A stretch of 64,000 nucleotides of DNA from Limiplasma sp034927815 (lineage in GTDB: Bacteria > Bacillota > Clostridia > Christensenellales > Aristaeellaceae): the NCBI GenBank assembly GCA_034927815.1, contig JAYFPK010000005.1, positions 1 through 64,000 on the forward strand. Direction: 5' to 3'. Below, in pieces: positions 1 to 8,804 of the stretch; within the stretch, counting starts at the first letter, position 1; every line of letters begins with the position of its first letter. The position numbers were made by a program, and so were the translations under genes. The notes below the pieces were generated by a model that ran no database searches, was not told the DNA's origin, and saw nothing but the letters and a program-made list of their open reading frames with translations.

Positions 1-135
1 CGGGTCGCTAGCCCTTCGGGCTGTGATCCGGCCTTTCGGTCGTCGCAGCCTTCACTACCGTTCGGCTGCTCGCCTCAAGCCCCACCTCTCGCTCGCTTTT
101 GCCTTCGGCAAAGGGCCCACTGGGCCCACGCTCAC
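1..135 (+). repeat. GC-rich intergenic repeat, copy A (probably cut by the window edge)
   Basis: Non-coding repeat. The stretch with GTCGCTAGCCCTTCGGGC followed by a TCGTCGCAGCCTTCACTA core and AAGGGCCCACTGGGCCC recurs nearly unchanged, inverted, at 14100-14255. The core also recurs in copy B at 386-420. It is rich in short palindromes (CCCTTCGGG, GGGCCCACTGGGCCC), so it can fold as DNA or RNA. The word GTCGCTAG occurs again at 248-255 and 291-298, so the unit seems internally expanded. Open frames across it are low-complexity and have no recognisable protein. Confidence 0.75.
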
Positions 136-365
136 TGGCGGTGCCACTGGACGCGCGCTTCCCTCCGTGTGATTCGTTGCCTTTGGTCGGCCTCGTCCTG
201 CGCTTCGCTTGGCCGAGGCTACGCGATTCACTGCTTTCAGCAGCTCGGTCGCTAGTCGGAGCTAAAGCTCCTCCCTCCCCGGCAACTTCGGTCGCTAGTC
301 GGGCCTGCGGCCCTCCCTCATTTCCCCAAGGCCCCCTAACAACCCCTTCCCCCCCGGGAGCGGCC
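136..365. other. Non-coding stretch between repeat copies A and B
   Basis: No recognisable gene. It contains small direct repeats around GTCGCTAGTCGG (about 247-259 and 290-302), each followed by a short hairpin (GGAGCTAAAGCTCC and GGGCCTGCGGCCC), then a C-rich run near 310-360. It looks like degenerate or expanded repeat material. Confidence 0.5.
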
Positions 366-590
366 AGGGTCTTTCCGGCCCTTCGGTCGTCGCGGCCTTC
401 ACTATCGTTTGGCCGCTCGCCTCAGGCCCCAGCTTCGGGGCGCTTTGGGCTTCGCCCAAGGGCCCACTGGGCCCCCGCTTCCCTCCACAGCCCCTGGAAC
501 CCCCTGCGGGCAGAGAAGTACCACCAAAGATTGTTGCCGCGGCTTAAAAAAGAGGGCAGGCCTGTTTTGGAGCCTGTCCGTAAGTCATGA
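366..590 (+). repeat. GC-rich intergenic repeat, copy B
   Basis: Same family as copy A and better conserved relative to the inverted copy at 14.0-14.3 kb. Shared parts in order are the TTCGGTCGTCGCGGCCTTCA core, GCTCGCCTCAGGCCCCAGC, GGGCTTCGCCCAAGGGCCC, CCCCTGGAACCCCCTG and a distal TTGCCGCG(G/A)CTTA part. The repeat is therefore at least about 200 bp long. The reading frame across it is a low-complexity Pro/Arg/Ser translation and is not called as a gene. Confidence 0.8.
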
Positions 591-701
591 AGAATGAGAA
601 CGCAAACAGAAGGGTAGATGAAGCACCCTCCTTCGCTCCTTTTTTTGAATGACGCTTCTTGGGGTTCATGGGATCATTGAATCCCCAGCACTATGCCCCT
701 G

Positions 702-1427
702 TCATGCCTGGGTTGTTCCGGCAGCCTCCTCATCAAACACATAGAAAGCCCCTGGGTGCTCCAAAAACGCGCATACCGGCAGGTCTTTCCTCCCGGCCAG
801 CACGCCGGAGACGGCCTCCCGCTTCGCGCCGCCCGTAGCCAGGATCACCACCCGCCCGGCCCGGGCAAGGGCCTGCAAGGTGATGGTGGCCCCTTGAAGG
901 GGGGTGGCCCTTCCGGCAAAGTATTTCCTGCCCACCCGCTGGGTGGTTTCGCTCAACGCCACCAGGGAAAAATCACCCGGAAGGGCCGCTTCCGGCTCGT
1001 TAAACCCCACATGCCCGTTTACGCCCACCCCCAGCACGGCCAGCTCCAGGGGCCAACGTTGAAGAATCCCTTGCATCCGAAGGGTTTCCTCCCCGGGATC
1101 CAAGCTGCGGCCGTCAAAGGCGAGGATATTCTCCCGGGGGATGCCCGCCGGGTGAAAATAGGCCTTGTTCAAGCTGGCAATGCAGCTTCCCTCGTCCTGG
1201 GGGCCCAGGCCGACCCATTCATCCAGGCCGATGTAGCGGGCCCGGTCCAGGCGCAGTTCCCCCGCCTCCTGCCGCCGGACCAGCTCCCGGTAGCAGTCCG
1301 AGGGGGTATCCCCTGAGGCAAAGGTGACGGTGCTTTCCGGCTTCTGGGCCAGCACACCGGCCACCAGGTCCGCGGCGTAGCGGCTGGCCTCCTGGTGGTT
1401 CTTGCAGATGACGATCCTTGCCGCCAA
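702..1427 (-). CDS. nagB: Glucosamine-6-phosphate deaminase/isomerase family protein (NagB-like)
   Basis: A 241-residue cytoplasmic enzyme of the NagB/6-phosphogluconolactonase fold. Known members convert glucosamine-6-phosphate to fructose-6-phosphate plus ammonia. Visible motifs are the YIGLDEW block near residue 65, GVGVNGHVGFNEP near residue 133 (the active-site histidine loop, with Asn where Escherichia coli NagB has Asp) and an ATGGAKREAV phosphate-site helix. The start is taken as TTG at 1427 because GGAAGGA lies six bases upstream and no ATG fits. It is the last gene of the Rbs-type importer operon, 42 bases after the second permease, so the imported sugar is probably an amino sugar or is converted to one. 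Substrate preference is inferred; a related phosphosugar isomerase is possible. Confidence 0.8.
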   Translation of the reverse strand: MAARIVICKNHQEASRYAADLVAGVLAQKPESTVTFASGDTPSDCYRELVRRQEAGELRLDRARYIGLDEWVGLGPQDEGSCIASLNKAYFHPAGIPRENILAFDGRSLDPGEETLRMQGILQRWPLELAVLGVGVNGHVGFNEPEAALPGDFSLVALSETTQRVGRKYFAGRATPLQGATITLQALARAGRVVILATGGAKREAVSGVLAGRKDLPVCAFLEHPGAFYVFDEEAAGTTQA

Positions 1428-1469
1428 TGGACATCCTTCCTTTCTGTCGGCCTGCCGGACTTCCCGCCC

Positions 1470-2468
1470 TTACTGCCGCACCGACTTGCCCCGGTTGTAC
1501 AAAATCAGCAGCAGCACCAGCACCAGTCCCAATAGCACATTGCGGGTGGGCTGGTTCAGGTTCAGCGCGGTGAGGGTATTGTTCAGCACCACCATCAGCA
1601 GCGAGCCCGCGATACTGCCCGTATACGTGCCGATGCCGCCGGTCAGCGCCGTGCCGCCCACGATCACCGCGATCAGAGATTGGTAGGCATAATCATCAAA
1701 CATCTGACACTTGGCGCTTTGCATGTAAGCGGCCCCCAGCATGCCGGTAAAGCCGGAGAAGATGGCGGAGATCAGGTAGGTCAAAACCACCACCCGGTTC
1801 ACCCGGATGCCGTTGAGCCCCGCCGCCGTGGGGTTGTTGCCCACCAGATAGGTCTGCCGCCCCAGCCGGGAACGGTTCAGGATGTAAAACATCAGGGGGA
1901 ACAGCACTAGGGCGTACAGCGCCAGGGAAGGCACCACCCCAAACAGCTTGGAAGTCACGCTCTTGATAAAGGAAGGGGCGGCATAGCCCAGGGGGCTTCC
2001 CTGGGTCAGCACGTATTGCAGCCGGGACACCACGTTGCTGATGGCCATGGTAACGATCATGGGAGGGAGCCCCATCTTCACAGAGCAGACGCCGTTGAGC
2101 AGGCCGATGGCAACACTCATCAGCATGACCATCGCAAAAGCCTCCAGAAAGTGCCCGTCCTGGCCGTTCATGACGGCAGTGGTGACGATGGCCGAGGCGG
2201 ACATGACGGCGCCCACTGTAAAGTCCATGCCGCCGCCGATCAGCACCAACGTCTGCCCCGCCGAGGCAAAGCTCAACAGCAGCGTGAGCATGGTGATGGA
2301 GGTGATGGCGCTCATGTTGAAAGCGGTGGGCTTTACGATGATCGTCAATAAATACAGGAGGGCCGAAAGGATCAGCGCCATGCGGGCGGGAGAGCGCTTC
2401 ACAAACACCTGGAGCTTTTGCCAAAAGCTCATTGTGGCCGCGTGGCCTGCCGTCACGTTACTTTGCAT
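1470..2468 (-). CDS. Sugar ABC transporter permease, RbsC family (second permease)
   Basis: A 332-residue membrane protein with about eight to ten hydrophobic segments and the RbsC/BPD_transp_2 layout. The conserved loop is AVIVGGTALTGGIGTYTGS near residue 280, and a GGGMDFTVGAV motif lies near residue 80. It would form half of the membrane channel with the neighbouring permease. Its start overlaps the end of the upstream permease by 11 bases and has an AGGAGG site seven bases upstream, so the two are translationally coupled. Two distinct RbsC-type permeases in one operon imply a heterodimeric channel rather than the RbsC homodimer. The hydrophilic N-terminus (about 30 residues) should lie in the cytoplasm. 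The sugar carried is unknown. Confidence 0.88.
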   Translation of the reverse strand: MQSNVTAGHAATMSFWQKLQVFVKRSPARMALILSALLYLLTIIVKPTAFNMSAITSITMLTLLLSFASAGQTLVLIGGGMDFTVGAVMSASAIVTTAVMNGQDGHFLEAFAMVMLMSVAIGLLNGVCSVKMGLPPMIVTMAISNVVSRLQYVLTQGSPLGYAAPSFIKSVTSKLFGVVPSLALYALVLFPLMFYILNRSRLGRQTYLVGNNPTAAGLNGIRVNRVVVLTYLISAIFSGFTGMLGAAYMQSAKCQMFDDYAYQSLIAVIVGGTALTGGIGTYTGSIAGSLLMVVLNNTLTALNLNQPTRNVLLGLVLVLLLILYNRGKSVRQ

Positions 2469-3516
2469 GTTCCGCCCTCCTCTTGAAGCGCACGCTGTTT
2501 TGCAAATTGATCCGCAAGGCTTCCCGCTGTCCCTTGGCAGTGACGATCGTCATCAGCAGACCCAGGAAGATGATGATGTCGGAGATGAAGTTGTGCCAGT
2601 AGGAGGTGACGGAGAAGCCGGGGATCAGCTTGTAAAGCAGGTTGAAGAAGTAGTATACCGAGTTTTGGATCAAAATCAGGAATCCGCCGCCAAAGACGCC
2701 GCAGGCCATGGAGCCCCAGCCCCCAAAGCTGAGCCCGCCGATGATGCACGCGGACAGGGAACGGATGCCGTAGGCCTCCGCCTGATTGGGGTTGCCCGAG
2801 GCAGTAAGCAGAGTAAGGCAGATGCCCGCGAGGCCCACGAACAGGCCCTTCAGCAAAAAAGCCTGGAGCTGCACCTTCACCGGGTTGATGCCGGCGGCAA
2901 AGGCGTTGCGGGGATTGGCCCCCACGGCGTACACATTGGTGCCAAAGCGGGTGCGGCTCATGTACAGCCAGATGAGCAGCGCCAGGACCAGCGTCAGCGC
3001 CGAGGCGGGAATCGCCCCCAGCAGCAAGGAGTCGTACGCGGTATAGAAAACCTTCGGCACCTTGCCCTGGGGCACGTTCATGATGAACACATTCACGCCC
3101 TGGATCGCGTAGGTAAGGGCAAAGCTGGCCAGCAGGGCGGGTAACCGGAGCACCGAAACCAGCAGCCAGCACACCAGGGAGGCCACGATAGCGGCGGCAA
3201 TCCCCAGCCCGCAGGCCAGGAGGAAATGAAGGCCCAGTTCCTGCATGGTCATGATCGTGACCACATTCACCAAGGCTACCTGCACCCCCACGGAAATGTC
3301 CATGGTGCCGGAGATCAGCAGGATGCTTTGAGCCATCACCACCAGCAAAAACGCCATATTGCTGCTAAAGAGCGTTTTCATGATGGGAGGGCTAAAGAAC
3401 TTGGCGGGGCCCTGAACGGCGGCGTTGAGCACCACCGCTATCACAAACAGCATAAATCCCGTAAAAGCGGGCTTCCTGCGGAAAGCCCCAAAGCTCTCCT
3501 TCATACTTTTCATCAT
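2458..3516 (-). CDS. Sugar ABC transporter permease, RbsC family (first permease)
   Basis: A 352-residue polytopic membrane protein of the RbsC family. It carries the family motif GTMDISVGVQVALV near residue 70 and the loop IIGGLSFGGWGSMACGVFGG near residue 225. The chosen start is ATG at 3516, which overlaps the stop of the ATPase gene as TGATG. An in-frame TTG one codon upstream is closer to the GGAAGG site and cannot be excluded. It pairs with the downstream permease, with which it overlaps by 11 bases. The order binding protein, ATPase, permease, permease is standard for CUT2-type sugar importers except for the duplicated permease. Confidence 0.87.
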   Translation of the reverse strand: MMKSMKESFGAFRRKPAFTGFMLFVIAVVLNAAVQGPAKFFSPPIMKTLFSSNMAFLLVVMAQSILLISGTMDISVGVQVALVNVVTIMTMQELGLHFLLACGLGIAAAIVASLVCWLLVSVLRLPALLASFALTYAIQGVNVFIMNVPQGKVPKVFYTAYDSLLLGAIPASALTLVLALLIWLYMSRTRFGTNVYAVGANPRNAFAAGINPVKVQLQAFLLKGLFVGLAGICLTLLTASGNPNQAEAYGIRSLSACIIGGLSFGGWGSMACGVFGGGFLILIQNSVYYFFNLLYKLIPGFSVTSYWHNFISDIIIFLGLLMTIVTAKGQREALRINLQNSVRFKRRAEHAK

Positions 3517-5027
3517 CAAGATTCCGCCTTCCGATTGGCCGTGTTCATGCCCATCATCGCCGCCACCAGACGGTCCGCAGTTTTGGCATCATCACAGAGC
3601 ACGTCGCTGATATTGCCCTCATAAAACACATAGATCCGGTCGGAGATCTCCAGCAGCTCCTCGGAATCGCTGGAGGAAATGATAATGGTCATCCCAGCCT
3701 CCGCGCACTGGTGCAGGATTTTGTGGATTTCCCGGCGGGAGTGGATATCCACCCCCTTGGTGGGGTCGTCCAGCAGCAGCAAAACCGGGTTCATGGCGAT
3801 CCAGCGGGCAATGACCAGCTTTTGCTGGTTGCCGCCGGACAGCGAGCTGGCCGGGTCCCGCAGCTCGCCGATTTTGATATTGTATTGCGTCACCGCGTTA
3901 TTGGCAAAATTCCGCAGGGACTTGGGGGTCATGTAGTTGTACAATCTTCCCTTGGCCACCTTCCCGGCCACGATGTTCTCCTGCACCGTGCGCAAGGGGA
4001 ACATGGCCTCCCGCCCCCGCTCCCCGGAAACGAAGCCGATGCCCCTTTGCACCGCGTCGGCGGGGGATTTCAGGTGCACTTCCCTGCCTTGGAGGCGGAT
4101 GGTCCCGGCCAAGGGCTTTTCAGCGCCCAGCAGCACCCGGATCAGCTCCGGCTGGCCCTGGCCTTGCAAGCCGCCGATGCCCACGATCTCCCCCTTGTAC
4201 GCCTTCATGGAAATGCCCCAAACCTTGGGGTACACCTCCAGGTTCTCCACCTCCACCACCGTCTCCCCCTGCGTTGGGGTTTCGCACTGCACTGCCGCGG
4301 GGGCCACTTCCGGCCGCTGCCCCGTCATATAATAGACAATGTCATCCAAGGTGAGATCCGGGATGGGGGCGTCGATCACCGTCTCCCCGGAGCGCATGAT
4401 GGTGGCGCTGTCGCAAATCTCAAACACTTCGTTCATGCGGTGGGTTACGTAGATGATGCACATCCCCTGCTGCTTCAGCTCCCGCATGATCTGGAACAAC
4501 ACCTGAATTTCATCGTAGTGCAGCGCCGCCGTCACCTCGTCCAGCAGCAGCACCCGGGGCCGCAGCGACACCGCCTTGGCCACCTCCAGCATGGTCTGGG
4601 TAGAGGGGGACAGGGTTTGCACATAAGAGCCGGGATCGCACTGAATATGAAAGCGGTCCAGCAGCTCCCGGATGGTTTTTTGCGCCTGCTTCCTGTCCAC
4701 GACGCCCGCCGGACCCCGGGGCTCGTTTCCCAACAGGATGTTGTCGGTTACGCTCATGGTGGGAATCAGGCTCAGATCCTGAAAGGCCGTGGCAATGCCG
4801 AGCTTTCTGGAGTCCACGCCCGAGGCGATGGCAACCGGCTCCCCGTCAAAGAGGATTTCGCCGCTGTTGGGGGCCACCAATCCGGCCAGAATCTTGATCA
4901 TGGTGGATTTCCCCGATCCGTTGGACCCCAGCAACGCCCGTATCTCCCCGGACGACGCCTTCAGCCGGGCTCCTTTCAAGGCGACAACCGCGTCAAAGCG
5001 CTTGTCGATTGCCCGCATTTCGAGCAT
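3516..5027 (-). CDS. Sugar ABC transporter ATP-binding protein, RbsA type (two nucleotide-binding domains)
   Basis: A 503-residue tandem ATPase energising the Rbs-type importer. Domain 1 has a clear Walker A (GSNGSGKST) near residue 37 and Walker B LLLDEVTAAL, but its signature is degenerate (LSPSTQT instead of LSGGQ). Domain 2 has a normal LSGGNQQKLVIARW signature but no proper Walker A, and its Walker B reads LLLLDDPTKGVD with Asp in place of the catalytic Glu. Domain asymmetry is normal for RbsA, but these particular changes are stronger than usual. ATG at 5027 is preferred over an upstream GTG at 5066 because AGGGGG lies nine bases before it and the protein then begins MLEMRAIDKRF as in relatives. 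It is separated from the binding-protein gene by a strong stem-loop. Confidence 0.88.
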   Translation of the reverse strand: MLEMRAIDKRFDAVVALKGARLKASSGEIRALLGSNGSGKSTMIKILAGLVAPNSGEILFDGEPVAIASGVDSRKLGIATAFQDLSLIPTMSVTDNILLGNEPRGPAGVVDRKQAQKTIRELLDRFHIQCDPGSYVQTLSPSTQTMLEVAKAVSLRPRVLLLDEVTAALHYDEIQVLFQIMRELKQQGMCIIYVTHRMNEVFEICDSATIMRSGETVIDAPIPDLTLDDIVYYMTGQRPEVAPAAVQCETPTQGETVVEVENLEVYPKVWGISMKAYKGEIVGIGGLQGQGQPELIRVLLGAEKPLAGTIRLQGREVHLKSPADAVQRGIGFVSGERGREAMFPLRTVQENIVAGKVAKGRLYNYMTPKSLRNFANNAVTQYNIKIGELRDPASSLSGGNQQKLVIARWIAMNPVLLLLDDPTKGVDIHSRREIHKILHQCAEAGMTIIISSSDSEELLEISDRIYVFYEGNISDVLCDDAKTADRLVAAMMGMNTANRKAES

Positions 5028-5096
5028 AGAAGGCTTCCCCCTGTCCTTATCAAATGGTACGAACACACTTTAGCTTATGATGCCATAGGGAATGAA

Positions 5097-5135
5097 AGCC
5101 GTCCAACCAGCGGAAAAACCGCCGGCTGGACGGCT
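5097..5135 (-). other. Intercistronic stem-loop downstream of the sugar-binding protein gene
   Basis: A 17-bp stem (5097-5113 with 5119-5135; two G-U pairs in the minus-strand RNA) and a five-base loop, about 30 bases after the binding-protein stop codon. On the minus strand it is followed by only TTCATT, so it looks like a partial terminator or an mRNA 3'-end stabiliser. It would let the binding protein be made in excess over the transporter core. Confidence 0.7.
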
Positions 5136-5164
5136 AAAAGCCAGTTCAAAACCGCAAGGGTTTC

Positions 5165-6223
5165 TTACTTGAAGTACTGGCCGGCAACCTCGTCCACGGT
5201 CAGCCAATAGGTGATGGCGTCGCCGGGGGCCATGGAGGCGGCCATGTCCTTGTACTCGTCCATGTTGTCATAATTGAACCATACCTTGGACTCCAACAGG
5301 ATGGAATGGATGGTCTCGTCGTCGTAGATGTCGTCCCGGAGCTCTTTGCCCAGCAGCAGGTTCAGGCCGAAGTTCAGCGCGCTGGCGCCCACGCCCGGAG
5401 GATTGGACAGGACCATGAAGTCCATCTTCCGCTCGTCCTTGTTGAGCTCGATCATCCGCTGCATCCACTCGCCGGTGTCGTTGAAGCCCATGAACTTGGG
5501 ATACTCCTTGCCGGTGGAATCGAAAGCGGCCAAAGCGGCCTCGGCGCACTGGGAAACCAGCACTCCGTCAAACTCCACGCCGGAGTTGAGGATCTCGGTC
5601 ATGACCTGGGTGGCCAGAGCGGCGTCCCAGTTGTGGTTGCCAGTGGCTACCACTTCCAGGCCGGTCTCCTCGATGCCCTTTTGGAAGCCGTTCTGACGGT
5701 CGGTGTTGGCGGAGTTGCCGTCCAGCGCCGCCATCATGACTACCTTCGCGCCCTTGCCCAGCACTTCGCCGGCATAGGTGGCGGTCTTGTAGCCCAGGTA
5801 GTACTGGTCGGTGGCGATGTTGAGGATGTTCACATCAGGAGAGGTGTAGATGCAGTCGGCGTTGATGTAGAGAATGCCGGCCTCCTGCGCCTTCTCGATG
5901 ATGGGATCCATGCCCGTGGGGGCTACGGGGTTCACCAGGATGATGTCATACCCCTCGTTGATACTGTTTTGGATCTGCTGCGCCTCGGTGGCGGCATCCC
6001 AGTTGGAAACGAAGGACGCGTAGCTTACGTTGAAGCCATACTCGGCGGCAGCCGCAGCGGCCTCCTGAATATCGGCCTCATAGCGCACGCGGTAGGGGTT
6101 GCCCTCGATGACCGCGTTGTGGGAAGCCAGGCGGATATCCTTGGGGGCCTCCTCGGCGCTGCCGATTCCTACCAGGGACAGGGACATCGCTAGGACCATC
6201 AGGAAAACCAGTACTCGTCTCAT
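5165..6223 (-). CDS. Periplasmic-type sugar-binding protein (RbsB/XylF-like)
   Basis: A 352-residue secreted solute-binding protein with a peripla_BP_4-type type I fold. The N-terminus is a signal peptide ending near GIGSA-EEAP with no lipobox cysteine. The mature protein begins KDIRLASHNAVIEGNPYR and contains NSINEGYDIILVNPVAP, the sugar-cleft region of this family. ATG at 6223 is chosen because AAAGGAG lies just upstream and it opens the signal peptide; a longer frame from 6271 adds a hydrophilic tail. The gene precedes the ATPase and the two permeases and is followed by a strong stem-loop, as are the other binding-protein genes here. The ligand is unknown; the adjacent SIE and NagB-like genes suggest an unusual or amino sugar. 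Confidence 0.87.
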   Translation of the reverse strand: MRRVLVFLMVLAMSLSLVGIGSAEEAPKDIRLASHNAVIEGNPYRVRYEADIQEAAAAAAEYGFNVSYASFVSNWDAATEAQQIQNSINEGYDIILVNPVAPTGMDPIIEKAQEAGILYINADCIYTSPDVNILNIATDQYYLGYKTATYAGEVLGKGAKVVMMAALDGNSANTDRQNGFQKGIEETGLEVVATGNHNWDAALATQVMTEILNSGVEFDGVLVSQCAEAALAAFDSTGKEYPKFMGFNDTGEWMQRMIELNKDERKMDFMVLSNPPGVGASALNFGLNLLLGKELRDDIYDDETIHSILLESKVWFNYDNMDEYKDMAASMAPGDAITYWLTVDEVAGQYFK

Positions 6224-6328
6224 GGCAATTCTCCTTTGACTTTCTTTCTTTGTATTTGACAAGGCGCTCATTCACCTTGTACACCCATTGTTGAACCCGA
6301 AAATGAAATCAAATTTTCTATTGTTCAC

Positions 6329-6357
6329 ATTTTATCACATTTTCGATCGTTTGGGAA
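6329..6357 (-). promoter_or_regulatory. Possible promoter for the sugar-importer operon
   Basis: On the minus strand, an extended -10 (TGA then TAAAAT, 6329-6334) lies 17 bases after a weak -35 (TTCCCA, 6352-6357), about 105 bases upstream of the binding-protein start. The 180-bp gap (6224-6402) is AT-rich compared with its surroundings, which supports a promoter here. Confidence 0.35.
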
Positions 6358-6402
6358 TACATCCACCTCAGTTTTTTATTTTTCCCTGGGCATGCGCCGG
6401 GG

Positions 6403-7347
6403 TTACGCCTGCTCCAGCAGCCTTTCAAAATATATCCTTGCCAGGCGGATCTGGTTCTCAATGTAATCGTTGTAGCCCAGGACCTTGCCGTTCCTGAAGG
6501 GCATGTGGCAGAACTCAAAGTTGAGGTAGCCCTCATAGCCCCGCTTTTTCAGCGCACGCACAAAGGCCGGGTAGTTGGTAAGCACCGGCTGGATATGGGG
6601 ATCAAAGGAAACCATGGAGAGGGAGCCGTCCGCGGCCTCCACAAATTCCGCGTTGGCGTGGGAGAGCACCTGAAGGTCGCCCACGTCCTGAACCGCCTGC
6701 TCCAAATACGCGTCCGACTGGGTATGCTCCGTCCAGCCGCAGCAGGGGGCGTCCAGGCAGCATTTGAGCCAGGGGGAATCCACCCAGCGCACAAAGTCCA
6801 GCATGTCATGGTAGGTTTCGATGATGGGATGGTGGTTTTGCAGCGCCAGCACCACCCCGGCCTCCTTGGCCCAGCCCACGCACTCCTTCAGGCACTCCAC
6901 AACGCTCTGGCGAAGCTGGTAATCCAGCGCCCCATAATAGGTATGGTGCCTGGCTGTGACCTCATAGTTGGCGATCCCGTCCACCATGGTAATGCCGCGC
7001 CAGGAGGCGAACAACCGCAAAACCGGCGCTTCCAGCTCCTTGGCCACCCGGATTTGTTCCTTCACCATGAGCAGCTCGTTTTCAATATGCTCCGGCACAA
7101 TGGAGGCAAAGTTGTTGTTGGCCGCCACCGCGCACATCTCCAGGCCGCTGTTTTTCACATAGTCACGGATCTCCCGGCACCGTTTGCCGTCCAGGTCGAT
7201 GGGCGAGCCATGGGGCCTCTTCAAATCCAGCTCCACGCCCTGGTAGCCATATTTTTTCGCGGTGTCCACAAACTGCTCCACCGTGAGGGCGGGCCGGTCG
7301 TTAAACCAGGCGCCGGAGCAAGAGATCGAATACAGACCAATTTTCAT
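6403..7347 (-). CDS. Sugar phosphate isomerase/epimerase family protein (AP_endonuc_2 TIM barrel)
   Basis: A 314-residue single-domain TIM barrel of the xylose isomerase-like superfamily. These proteins isomerise, epimerise or dehydrate sugars and keto-inositols with a divalent metal. Candidate metal-site strands are LALQNHHP (Gln where many relatives have Glu), CCLDAPC, VLSHANAE and LNFEFCH. ATG at 7347 follows AGGAGGACTCACG and gives the typical start MKIGLYS; a longer frame adds an unlikely hydrophilic leader. It stands 35 bases after the DUF4340 gene and before the sugar-binding-protein gene, linking the exporter cluster with the importer operon. The exact reaction is not predictable. Confidence 0.82.
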   Translation of the reverse strand: MKIGLYSISCSGAWFNDRPALTVEQFVDTAKKYGYQGVELDLKRPHGSPIDLDGKRCREIRDYVKNSGLEMCAVAANNNFASIVPEHIENELLMVKEQIRVAKELEAPVLRLFASWRGITMVDGIANYEVTARHHTYYGALDYQLRQSVVECLKECVGWAKEAGVVLALQNHHPIIETYHDMLDFVRWVDSPWLKCCLDAPCCGWTEHTQSDAYLEQAVQDVGDLQVLSHANAEFVEAADGSLSMVSFDPHIQPVLTNYPAFVRALKKRGYEGYLNFEFCHMPFRNGKVLGYNDYIENQIRLARIYFERLLEQA

Positions 7348-7382
7348 CGTGAGTCCTCCTTTGTTCTTTGGGGCAATCTCCA

Positions 7383-8804
7383 TTACCAGTTTTCTTCAAT
7401 GGGCTTCCCGGCAAGCAAGCTCTCGCACCCCTCCAGTACCCGCTGTATAAATTGATCCTTCATGGCGAATTCCGCCACGCCGTTGACCCATACGCCGGCT
7501 CTGCGCACCTGGCCCGGATACAGGGCCAGCACGTCCGGCTCCTTGCCGGGGTCCGCGTATTCATAGGTGATGGTGAGCAGCGCCTCCCCCTGGGGCTGCT
7601 CAAGGGAACCCAGGTAGGTCCCGTCATGGGCGGCGCTGGTGAGCAGCCGGAAAAAGGAGCGGAACAGCGTAATGTCCACCCGGTCTTCCCCGTAAGTGAC
7701 CACAGGGGCCTTGGGGTCGGCGTTGTCCACCTTGAAGCGGGCGCTGCGGCCCTCCCCCTGGACGGTGACCGCGGATATGTCCATGAGCATGGGGGTCAGG
7801 AACCAGCGAAGCAGCAGCTTGTCATAGCGGATGTCCATAAAGGGCTGGCGGCCGATCGAGTAGACGACGCCGCTGCCCTCCAGGGTGGCGTAAAAGGCGT
7901 CCTCCCCCAGGCGCACCAAGGAAAGCACGCAGTGCTCCAGGGGCGCGTTCGCGCCGTTCACCATATCGTATTCCACCCTCATCCAGGGGGCGTCAAACCC
8001 CAGGGCCGCCACCTCTTCCCGGGTCAGGTTGTAGCCCACGACGTCCCGGGCGGGAATGCCGAACAGGGAGCCCAGGATCTCCACGCCGTAGGTCTGATCC
8101 AGCTGGTACGCTCCCGCCCCCCGCACCAGGTGCGTAGCCGTGCCAAAGGAGAGGGCGGCCAGGCGCACCTCTTCCCCCGCGCCGGAGGTGGCTTGGATGG
8201 TTACGGGCCCGTCCAGGGGACCGCCACTGAAGGTCACGTCCCGGATGGCGGACAGCGGGCTGGACACCTTCAAGGGCGGGGTGACCTGTTTGGAAATCAC
8301 CTGGGTCTTGGGGCGCAAAAAGGGCTCGGCCATGGATCGCTCCATCAGGTACACCCCGGGGAAGCCCTCCACCGCCGCGTAATACCCGCCGGAGATCTTC
8401 TCCTGGGCCCCAAGGGTCATATGCACCGGAGTCCCGTTGAAAAATTCCATCTCCACCTTGGCGGCGGGGGTTTGCAAGCCGTATTGCTCCAGGGACGCGT
8501 CCTGCAGCCGCCGCACGGCGGACAGCCTGCCGCAGCCTGTCATAAAGCCGATAAAGGCATCTAAATCCACAAGGGTGCCGGGGATGTCGTCCAGCACGTA
8601 ACCGTCTCCCTCGTAATAATAACGATAGGAGCCCGTTGCGTTTTCCACCCGCACGGAGGAAATTTCCACCGGTTCCACGGCGGTGAACACCGCGCCGCTC
8701 TCCCCCCGGGGGGCGGGCGCCAGGCGCAGAGCCGCAAATACCGCCGCCAGCGCCGCTACCACCGCCCCGGTGATGATCAGGCTCCGGATCAAGGTTTTCA
8801 TCAT
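7383..8804 (-). CDS. DUF4340 domain protein of a Gld-type ABC exporter cluster
   Basis: A 473-residue protein with one N-terminal membrane anchor (residues about 3-28) and an extracytoplasmic region made of DUF4340-like repeats, for example LEQYGLQTPAAKVEMEFFNG near residue 110 and VEGFPGVYLM near 150. DUF4340 proteins are usually encoded beside GldG-like proteins and an ABC-2 transporter; their function is unknown. The ATG at 8804 overlaps the stop of the GldG-like gene as ATGA and has GGAGG five bases upstream, which fixes the start. It presumably acts as an accessory subunit on the outer face of the membrane. Confidence 0.78.
   Translation of the reverse strand: MMKTLIRSLIITGAVVAALAAVFAALRLAPAPRGESGAVFTAVEPVEISSVRVENATGSYRYYYEGDGYVLDDIPGTLVDLDAFIGFMTGCGRLSAVRRLQDASLEQYGLQTPAAKVEMEFFNGTPVHMTLGAQEKISGGYYAAVEGFPGVYLMERSMAEPFLRPKTQVISKQVTPPLKVSSPLSAIRDVTFSGGPLDGPVTIQATSGAGEEVRLAALSFGTATHLVRGAGAYQLDQTYGVEILGSLFGIPARDVVGYNLTREEVAALGFDAPWMRVEYDMVNGANAPLEHCVLSLVRLGEDAFYATLEGSGVVYSIGRQPFMDIRYDKLLLRWFLTPMLMDISAVTVQGEGRSARFKVDNADPKAPVVTYGEDRVDITLFRSFFRLLTSAAHDGTYLGSLEQPQGEALLTITYEYADPGKEPDVLALYPGQVRRAGVWVNGVAEFAMKDQFIQRVLEGCESLLAGKPIEENW

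Noticed and set aside
99..597. Open frames over the first 600 bases
   Set aside because: Low-complexity Pro/Ser/Arg translations across a repeat that also occurs, in other frames, at 14.0 kb; no Shine-Dalgarno site or family match.
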